Assembly (NCBI GenBank): GCA_900552195.1
Contig: URYO01000090.1
Span: 1 to 5,842, forward strand
Source of the DNA: an uncultured Sutterella sp.
GTDB taxonomy: Bacteria; Pseudomonadota; Gammaproteobacteria; Burkholderiales; Burkholderiaceae_F
Reading direction: 5' to 3'
DNA length: 5,842 nucleotides
Positions within the stretch are counted from its first letter, which is position 1, and every line of letters starts with the position of its first letter. The position numbers were made by a program, and so were the translations under genes. Below, piece by piece: positions 1 through 5,842 of the stretch. The notes beneath the pieces were generated by a model. It was not told where the DNA came from, made no database searches, and saw only the letters and a program-made list of their open reading frames with translations.

Positions 1-2
1 TT

Positions 3-77
3 GAATTTCTGAAAGACGGCCGTAAGTGCGCTTCTTTTCCTTTCGGCATCAATTTCAAAGGTTGGCGTGCGGCATGG
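3..77 (+). pseudogene. Possible fragment of a chondroitin-ABC-lyase-like protein (N-terminal domain), out of frame with dcu
   Basis: Reading from base 3 in the frame two bases off the dcu frame gives an open stretch with [15 protein letters not shown] followed by [10 protein letters not shown]. Its codon choice is normal for the window. The string [12 protein letters not shown] resembles the F-x-LxFxGWRA(x)W/V signature I recall from the N-terminal beta-sandwich domain of chondroitin sulfate ABC lyases; the Proteus enzyme has LDFTGWRAVGV. After about base 77 the frame turns Arg-rich ([14 protein letters not shown]), which is typical of out-of-frame reading, and the dcu frame takes over. This suggests a fusion or join between two unrelated genes at about 63-78. 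It starts at the window edge, so its left extent is unknown. The family assignment rests on about 12 residues and is tentative. A chance open frame remains possible. Confidence 0.3.
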
Positions 78-1332
78 CGGATTGGCCCTCGGTTTTTGGG
101 GCGGTCTCGGCTTAATCGTCTTAGCTGTAGTTTTCGGCGTCTTCCCGACGGCGCCCCCGATCGACGTTATGCTGATCATCTTGGCCGTCTGCACGGCCGC
201 CTCCTGCATGGAAGCTGTCGGCGGCTTGGACATTCTCGTTAGATTCGCAGCAAAAATCATTCGTGCCAAACCTAAGATGGTCGGAGTGGTTGCTCCGGTC
301 GTCAGCTTTTTCCTGACATTCTTCGCCGGTACAGGTAACGCTGTTTATGCTCTTCTTCCTGTCGTTTATGAAGTTTCCTATAACGCGGGTGTTCGTCCTG
401 AACCCGCAATGGCCGGAACGGCAGTCGCCGGTCAGGTTGGTATTACAGCCAGCCCGATTGCCGCTGCTATGGCTGCGATGATCGGCTTGTTTGCACAAAA
501 CGGTCACGGCGATATCGGATTGGGTCAGATTCTTATGATCACATTCCCGGCCTGTTTGATCGGTGTCATCCTCGGATCTATCATTTGCGTATTCTTCGGC
601 AAAGATCTCAAGAATGATCCGGCTTATCAAGCTCGTCTTAAGGCCGGCCTCGTTCTTCCTCCCGAAAAGCTTTCCGACAGAAAGCTTCCTCCTCAGGCTG
701 CTTGGTCCGTGCTTATTTTCTTCGGTGCTATCGTTGTCATCGTTTTAGCCGGCTTCTTCCCGAATCTCAGAGTTTTGCCCGGTGGAACAAAGGCTGTCGG
801 TATGGCTCTTGTCATTGAAGCCGTTATGCTTGCTGCAGGCGCCTTTATGATGCTTTTCTGCAAACCCGACGTTAAGAAAATCGTCAAGAGCCCTGTAATG
901 GAAGCCTGCGTTGTTTCTATCACTTGCGTTTTCGGTGTGGCATGGATGTCCGACTCTTTTATTGCTGCCAATAAAGACGTATTCATGCAGGTTGCCGGTT
1001 CTTTGGCTCAGGTAGCTCCGTGGCTCTTCACATTCATTTTGGCCGGTATGTCAGCTCTTCTGGCCAGCCAGGGCGCTACAACTCGTGCCATTATGCCTTT
1101 AGGTTTTGCTTTGGGTATTAACCCCTGGTATCTTATCGCTATGTTCCCGGCCGTTAACTGCCTGTTTATTCTTCCGACAACAGGTCCGGCTCTGGCTGCA
1201 GTGGGTATGGACCGTTCAGGTACGACTTACATCGGCAAGTACATTCTCAACCATTCATTCCAACTCCCCGGTCTTGTGATGGTTGCAATCTCCGTCGTGA
1301 CTGCCTTTGGACTTGTCAGCTTTTTCGCTTAA
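67..1332 (+). CDS. dcuA: Anaerobic C4-dicarboxylate transporter, DcuA/DcuB family, 5'-truncated
   Basis: Inner-membrane carrier predicted to exchange or take up fumarate, malate, aspartate and succinate, which supports fumarate respiration in this family. The 421 residues from the GTG at 67 are almost entirely hydrophobic helices and match DcuA/DcuB along their length. Matching segments are [15 protein letters not shown] (2-16), [12 protein letters not shown] (30-41), [10 protein letters not shown] (82-91), [13 protein letters not shown] (122-134), [13 protein letters not shown] (184-196), GVAWMSDSF (290-298), and the C-terminal [30 protein letters not shown] (367-396, given as landmarks). 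The DPxYxxRLxxGLV and GVAWxxDxF segments are closer to DcuA than DcuB as I recall them. Family members carry about 17 more residues before this point, forming the first helix. Here the in-frame upstream bases hold a stop (TGA at 10-12), no ATG, and only a weak AAAGG at 57-61, so the gene is probably broken at its 5' end. It ends 20 bp before the IS. The family call is firm; functionality is doubtful. Confidence 0.88.
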
Positions 1333-1352
1333 CAATAACAGTTTTTTCTGAA

Positions 1353-1377
1353 GGCTCTGTTCAGAGTAAGTATTGAT
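1353..1377 (+). repeat. IS terminal inverted repeat, transposase 3' side
   Basis: Begins GGCTCTGTTCAGAGTAAG and is the exact reverse complement of 2488-2512 over 25 bases, after which the two ends diverge. It contains a nested palindrome, CTCTG-TT-CAGAG (1355-1366). The transposase stop codon (TGA on the minus strand, 1361-1363) lies inside this repeat, so the end sequence also encodes the last residues of the protein. Confidence 0.97.
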
Positions 1378-2434
1378 CTTTGAGTAACGGCAATGGATCC
1401 CGTTTAGAGATATTTACCGAAAAACTTCTTTCCTCAACTCCGATAGTAAAAATTTCATTCTTCAGGATCTTAATTTTTTCCATGAAACTCTCTTTGGCAA
1501 AGGTCACAAAGTTGTTGTAAACGATGTAGTTGTTGAGATACTTAGTGGCAACCCCTCTAAACCGGATATTTGTCATTGCCTTGAGGGCGGAGTGGTAATA
1601 ATTAATCAGCTGGATATTGAAGATTCCTTTCTTGTGTTTCTTTGACGGAATTTGAACATGTTTAGCCTTGCAAGATTCGGCTAGCAAGGGGTAACCTCCA
1701 AGACTGTCCGTTACAAGAGTGGAACCGGGAAGAATCTTGCACCCTAAAGCAGTTTTGAGATTCCCGGTTGTGGGTTTCCCAAGATTGCAAACCACGCCTG
1801 TGCTCTTTCCCTCTAGGTTTACGGCTGTCGGCACGCAAACTTTCTCATCAGACAGGCCTCTTTTCGTGGAACGCATTCCTCTTTTTTTCGGTTCTCTGCC
1901 GGCGTGCTGAGCCGAAAATTTTCTTGATCCTTTGTAGCTGATCGAAAAGTAGACCTCGTCAGCTTCGACGACGCCTGTCAGTTTTACCGAGTTGTGTATC
2001 TTTTGTAAGCCGTCTAGCAGCCGATGGCGCCACTTGAAAGAGGTATCCAAGGAAATTCCGCACCTTCGTGCGCACTCTCTGAGAGGAAGCCGGTCCATGA
2101 AGCACTCGACGTATTTGAACCATTGAGAAATTTCTTTCTTGCAATGGTTGAAAAAGGACCCGCTGCTCCAACCAAAGCTTTTGCTGCAATCTCGACATAT
2201 AAAGCGTTGAGTCCCACAGTGTCTGCCGTTTTTTACAACTTTTAATGAGCCGCAGTGCGGACAGGCGGGCCGACCTGACCGGCTGACATCGAGCCTCTTG
2301 CTTAGAAAGCTTTCGACTCCATCGGAGTTGTTAATGGGTTGGCTATCAACGAGAACTTCCAGAATGCAAGATCTTTCTTCAGCGCTTAAGGCAAAAAACT
2401 GCGAAAGGAGCTTATCTACTGCTGTGGTAAACAT
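1361..2434 (-). CDS. IS1595-family (ISXO2-like) transposase, intact
   Basis: A 357-residue DDE-type transposase that would cut and join the IS ends. An N-terminal helical segment (about 1-50) is followed by a zinc ribbon with C58-x2-C61 and C80-x2-C83, then a helix-turn-helix-like stretch (LRECARRCGISLDTSFKWRHR, about 118-138). The catalytic domain follows, with VEADEVYF giving D159 and LVTDSLGGY giving D243. The last block, INYYHSALK then FRGVATKYLNNYI (277-303), matches the characteristic N-xx-HSxLK and FRGVxTKYLxNY signature of the family, so the third acidic position appears to be N278 with H281 and K285 nearby. The start is the ATG at 2434, preceded by a perfect AAGGAGGT. An upstream in-frame TTG at 2482 would add 16 residues with no supporting ribosome site. 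There is no frameshift or internal stop, so the gene looks functional. The protein ends inside the terminal repeat. Confidence 0.93.
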   Translation of the reverse strand: MFTTAVDKLLSQFFALSAEERSCILEVLVDSQPINNSDGVESFLSKRLDVSRSGRPACPHCGSLKVVKNGRHCGTQRFICRDCSKSFGWSSGSFFNHCKKEISQWFKYVECFMDRLPLRECARRCGISLDTSFKWRHRLLDGLQKIHNSVKLTGVVEADEVYFSISYKGSRKFSAQHAGREPKKRGMRSTKRGLSDEKVCVPTAVNLEGKSTGVVCNLGKPTTGNLKTALGCKILPGSTLVTDSLGGYPLLAESCKAKHVQIPSKKHKKGIFNIQLINYYHSALKAMTNIRFRGVATKYLNNYIVYNNFVTFAKESFMEKIKILKNEIFTIGVEERSFSVNISKRDPLPLLKDQYLL

Positions 2435-2439
2435 AGGGT

Positions 2440-2447
2440 ACCTCCTT
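2440..2447 (-). promoter_or_regulatory. Shine-Dalgarno site that fixes the transposase start
   Basis: Minus-strand AAGGAGGT is an eight-base perfect anti-16S match ending 5 nt before the ATG at 2434. It selects this ATG over the upstream TTG at 2482. The strength is unusual for an IS transposase, whose translation is often weak. Confidence 0.85.
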
Positions 2448-2453
2448 AACTTA

Positions 2454-2482
2454 AAAATACCCCTTAAATGGAGGCGCGACAA
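2454..2482 (-). promoter_or_regulatory. Putative sigma-70 promoter of the transposase
   Basis: On the minus strand, TTGTCG (2477-2482, 4 of 6 to the -35 consensus) is separated by exactly 17 bases from TATTTT (2454-2459, 4 of 6 to the -10 consensus). A transcript would start around 2447, close to the Shine-Dalgarno site, giving a very short leader. It lies inside the IS just downstream of the terminal repeat. It was found by eye from spacing and partial matches, so it is tentative. Confidence 0.4.
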
Positions 2483-2487
2483 CTAAT

Positions 2488-2512
2488 ATCAATACTTACT
2501 CTGAACAGAGCC
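2488..2512 (-). repeat. IS terminal inverted repeat, transposase 5' side
   Basis: Exact inverted copy of 1353-1377. It lies just upstream of the putative transposase promoter (2454-2482), so transposase binding to this end could repress its own transcription; that is inference from geometry. The outer end abuts TTGCAAAA, 33 bp beyond the stop codon of the MFS gene. Confidence 0.97.
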
Positions 2513-2545
2513 TTGCAAAAAGCCACACGAACTTGAGAAGTATTC

Positions 2546-3748
2546 CTACACCAGCGGTGTTCCGGTACCTTCCGTCTTAGCCGGTCTCTTGAGGAACAGA
2601 TAAAGGACGAGCGGCAGACAGATAAAGCCGGACATTCCGATGATGAACTTATAAGAGAAGTACGCAGTCATTGCACCGCCGACAATCGGGCCCATCACCG
2701 CGCCCAACTGCTGAGCCAAATACGAAAGTCCGAAAACGCGTCCCTTGTCATTGGCATTCGTAGAAACCGTCAGCACCGCGTTGATGGCCGGGAAGATGCC
2801 GGCAAAGGCTAAACCGCCGACAAAGCGCCAAATCGTGAACCACTCAAGCGAGTTCGGAAACACCTGCACAATTCCGAATATTCCGGCACCGAGCAGCGAC
2901 AAATAAAGCACGGGACGGTAACCCCAGTTCTGTCCCAGGATGCCCCAGACCGGAGAAGCGAGGACTCCGGAAATACCTGTCACGGAAAACACGATGCCGG
3001 AAATCAAAACGATGCGTTCCATCGACCCCTGCAGCTCCGCCACATACAGCGGCATGATCGGCTGCTGCATCAAAATCGTCAGCTGAACCACGCCGGCGCA
3101 GATCAGCATGCGCTTAACGGCCGGAATCTTGCACAAAGAAAAGTCCCAAATCTTGACCGGTTTGGCATTCGGATCCGGTTTTCTCGGCTCTTCTTTAACG
3201 AAGAAGAACAAAGCCAACGTGATCAGGAACAAAGCGGCGGCCGCGATAAAGAACGCCATACGCATGCCGAATTGATCCGCCAGCAAGCCGCCGAATAATG
3301 GTCCGAGCACGCCGCCGGCTGTCATGCCGCCCTGCATGACGCCCATGCAGAAACCGAGCTTAAGTTTCGGGGATTCAACAGAAATGATCGCAAGCAGTGC
3401 CGGCCACAGCCCTGCGGACAGGCCCTGAATAAAACGAACGCCGAGCAGCTCCCACGGATTGGATACCAGGCCGCCTAGGAAGTAAGTGATCGCCAGGCAA
3501 AAGCCGGCGCGAAGCGCCATGAGCTTGCGGCTTTTCTTATCGGCCAGCGCCCCCCAGATGGGCGCCATGATGCCGCTGACAAGGAATGTGATGGCAAATA
3601 TCGCTCCCGACCACATGTCCACGTCGGCTTTTACGACACCTAAATCCTGAATGAGATACATGGGCAGGAAGGGAATGAGCATCGTATAGCTCATGGACAT
3701 TAAAACGGCGCATGTGGTCAGAAGACCGAGTATGAACTTCCATCGCAT
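2546..3748 (-). CDS. Major facilitator superfamily transporter, MdtG-like drug efflux type
   Basis: A 400-residue inner-membrane protein with about 12 hydrophobic helices, the usual length for a 12-helix MFS carrier. Family motifs are visible. MWSGAIFAITFLVSG (45-59) leads into the loop 2-3 motif A, GALADKKSRKLMALR (66-80). Motif B-like RFIQGLSAG is at 105-113, and the antiporter motif C-like GVLGPLFGGLLAD is at 146-158. The MWSGxxFxITFLxSxI then PxWGxLADxKxRKLMxLR pattern closely resembles E. coli MdtG (drug:H+ antiporter), so proton-driven export of a small molecule is the likely role; the substrate cannot be read. A charged central loop lies at 185-213 (KEEPRKPDPNAKPVK). The start is the ATG at 3748 (MRWKFILGLL), with AGGA nine bases upstream. 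A GTG at 3895 would add 49 basic, non-membrane residues and falls in the groEL terminator, so it is rejected. The gene stands alone, downstream of that terminator, with the IS 33 bp after its stop. Confidence 0.9.
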   Translation of the reverse strand: MRWKFILGLLTTCAVLMSMSYTMLIPFLPMYLIQDLGVVKADVDMWSGAIFAITFLVSGIMAPIWGALADKKSRKLMALRAGFCLAITYFLGGLVSNPWELLGVRFIQGLSAGLWPALLAIISVESPKLKLGFCMGVMQGGMTAGGVLGPLFGGLLADQFGMRMAFFIAAAALFLITLALFFFVKEEPRKPDPNAKPVKIWDFSLCKIPAVKRMLICAGVVQLTILMQQPIMPLYVAELQGSMERIVLISGIVFSVTGISGVLASPVWGILGQNWGYRPVLYLSLLGAGIFGIVQVFPNSLEWFTIWRFVGGLAFAGIFPAINAVLTVSTNANDKGRVFGLSYLAQQLGAVMGPIVGGAMTAYFSYKFIIGMSGFICLPLVLYLFLKRPAKTEGTGTPLV

Positions 3749-3757
3749 ATCTACACT

Positions 3758-3761
3758 TCCT
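3758..3761 (-). promoter_or_regulatory. Shine-Dalgarno site supporting the MFS start at 3748
   Basis: Minus-strand AGGA, within GGACAGGAAG, ends nine bases before the ATG at 3748. It supports the 400-residue form over the 449-residue reading from the GTG at 3895. Confidence 0.6.
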
Positions 3762-3786
3762 GTCCTTCTTATTCGTCTTCCTTTGG

Positions 3787-3792
3787 ATTGTA
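3787..3792 (-). promoter_or_regulatory. Possible -10 element for the MFS gene
   Basis: Minus-strand TACAAT (5 of 6 to TATAAT), about 40 bases upstream of the MFS start and downstream of the chaperonin terminator, is a reasonable -10 box. No good -35 hexamer sits 16-18 bases further upstream (only TTCTCT/TCTCTG), so either the promoter is weak or activator-dependent, or the match is chance. Confidence 0.3.
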
Positions 3793-3888
3793 TGCCAAAT
3801 ATCTTTCTACAGAGAATGCGGTTTACCGCTAGGCGGCGACTCAATAAGCCTCCTCGAAAAGAAGACTTTTCGCCGTCTGTACATAAGA

Positions 3889-3923
3889 AAAACACCCGTC
3901 GGTGCGAGACCTCCGGGTGTTTT
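3889..3923 (-). terminator. Rho-independent terminator of groES-groEL
   Basis: The minus strand has a stem of AAAACACCCG pairing with CGGGTGTTTT (3914-3923 with 3889-3898), with an inner GGT/ACC pairing around CTCGC. The 3' arm runs into TTTTTCTT. It starts 22 bases after the groEL stop. The arms are A/T-rich outside a GC core on both strands, so it could stop transcription in both directions. It isolates the MFS gene from chaperonin read-through. Confidence 0.9.
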
Positions 3924-3945
3924 GTTAGCTTAACTCAGCGGATGA

Positions 3946-5589
<1,644 letters not shown>

Positions 5590-5629
5590 TTACTTAATCT
5601 CCTATTTCTAAATTCTGTACTAGGTCGTC

Positions 5630-5842
5630 TTACTCGAGGACACCCATAATGTCTTCTTCACGCATTACGAGGTATTCGTCCCCGTCGACCTTCACGTTCT
5701 GGCCGGAATATTTGCCGAACAGAATGCGGTCGCCTACTTTAACATCCATAGGGATGAGCTTGCCTGCTTCGTCACGCTTGCCGGGACCGACAGCGAGGAC
5801 AACACCCTGGTCAGGTTTTTCACCGGCTGCTTCAGGGATATA
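5630..5842 (-). CDS. groES: 10-kDa co-chaperonin GroES, C-terminal 70 residues (start beyond window)
   Basis: Lid protein of the GroEL ring, a heptamer that closes the folding chamber. The visible part reads [15 protein letters not shown], then [43 protein letters not shown] and [10 protein letters not shown] before TAA. That covers the end of the mobile loop region and the whole C-terminal beta domain. About 25-27 N-terminal residues, including most of the IVL mobile loop that binds GroEL, lie outside the right edge. The sequence is typical of betaproteobacterial GroES (FGKYxGQxVKVDG, MREEDIM). It is co-directional with groEL 40 bp downstream, so the two are co-transcribed. Confidence 0.97.
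   Translation of the reverse strand, partial: YIPEAAGEKPDQGVVLAVGPGKRDEAGKLIPMDVKVGDRILFGKYSGQNVKVDGDEYLVMREEDIMGVLE

Larger units (their letters stand above)
1353..2512 (-). mobile_element. Complete IS1595-family insertion sequence (about 1160 bp)
   Basis: The element is bounded by perfect 25-bp terminal inverted repeats at 1353-1377 and 2488-2512, and it contains a single intact transposase gene on the minus strand. Its length, one-gene organisation, terminal sequence starting GGCTCTGT, and the transposase (N-terminal zinc ribbon plus ISXO2-like DDE domain) fit the IS1595 family. The base pair outside each repeat also matches (AA on the left, TT on the right), so the symmetry can be drawn as 27 bp (1351-1377 and 2488-2514). 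Family members normally make 8-bp target duplications. None is present here: TTTCTGAA lies on the left and TTGCAAAA on the right, or TTTTTCTG and GCAAAAAG if the ends are placed two bases outward. The element separates dcu from the MFS gene without cutting either reading frame. Confidence 0.92.
3749..3888 (-). other. MFS leader region with two small inverted repeats
   Basis: The 140-bp space between the groEL terminator and the MFS start carries two short perfect hairpins: CGAAAAG-AAGA-CTTTTCG (3855-3872) and GCGGT-TT-ACCGC (3818-3829). Either could be an operator for a local regulator or a leader RNA structure. No regulator gene is present in the window, and no known riboswitch pattern was recognised. 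Confidence 0.35.

Noticed and set aside
121..630. A 169-codon minus-strand frame opposite dcu
   Set aside because: It is rich in Asp, Arg, Asn and His, as expected from antisense of hydrophobic membrane codons. The sense strand gives a clear Dcu match.
2435..2482. Transposase start at TTG 2482
   Set aside because: It has no ribosome site and overlaps the promoter-like hexamers. The ATG at 2434 has a perfect AAGGAGGT.
2546..2561. Hairpin ACACC-AGC-GGTGT at the end of the MFS gene as a terminator
   Set aside because: It has only a five-base stem and is followed on the minus strand by GGAATACTTC with no T-tract. It lies within the last codons, so I do not call a terminator.
3749..3895. N-terminal extension of the MFS transporter from the GTG at 3895
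   Set aside because: The extra 49 residues are basic and unlike any MFS N-terminus, the GTG lies within the groEL terminator stem, and a better ATG with AGGA is present at 3748.

Overview
The window looks like chromosome of a gut-type betaproteobacterium, most likely from the Sutterellaceae/Burkholderiales. This rests on the GroEL and GroES sequences: GroES carries [33 protein letters not shown] and MREEDIMGV, and GroEL carries [15 protein letters not shown] plus a Met/Gly-rich tail. An anaerobic C4-dicarboxylate carrier fits a fumarate-respiring anaerobe or microaerophile. The genus-level placement is inference.

Layout from left to right: (1) Positions 1-1332 (+) hold a Dcu-family C4-dicarboxylate transporter that lacks its first membrane segment. 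The bases just before it read, in another frame, like a piece of an unrelated protein, possibly a chondroitin-ABC-lyase N-terminal domain. (2) Positions 1353-2512 hold one complete IS1595-family insertion sequence with perfect 25-bp terminal inverted repeats and an intact transposase on the minus strand. No 8-bp target duplication is visible. (3) Positions 2546-3748 (-) hold an MdtG-like major facilitator efflux transporter with its own short leader. (4) Positions 3889-3923 hold a strong hairpin/T-tract terminator for the chaperonin operon. (5) Positions 3946-5842 (-) hold the groES-groEL operon; groES runs off the right edge.

The chaperonin operon and the MFS gene are independent housekeeping/accessory units on the same strand, separated by the terminator. 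The dcu gene points the other way and converges on the IS. The IS has no target duplication and the dcu gene has a foreign-looking 5' end. The left third of the window may therefore be rearranged, by IS-IS recombination or deletion or by an assembly join. I see no evidence for a new defence, secretion or biosynthetic system. The points worth checking are the two junctions, near positions 63-78 and at the IS ends.
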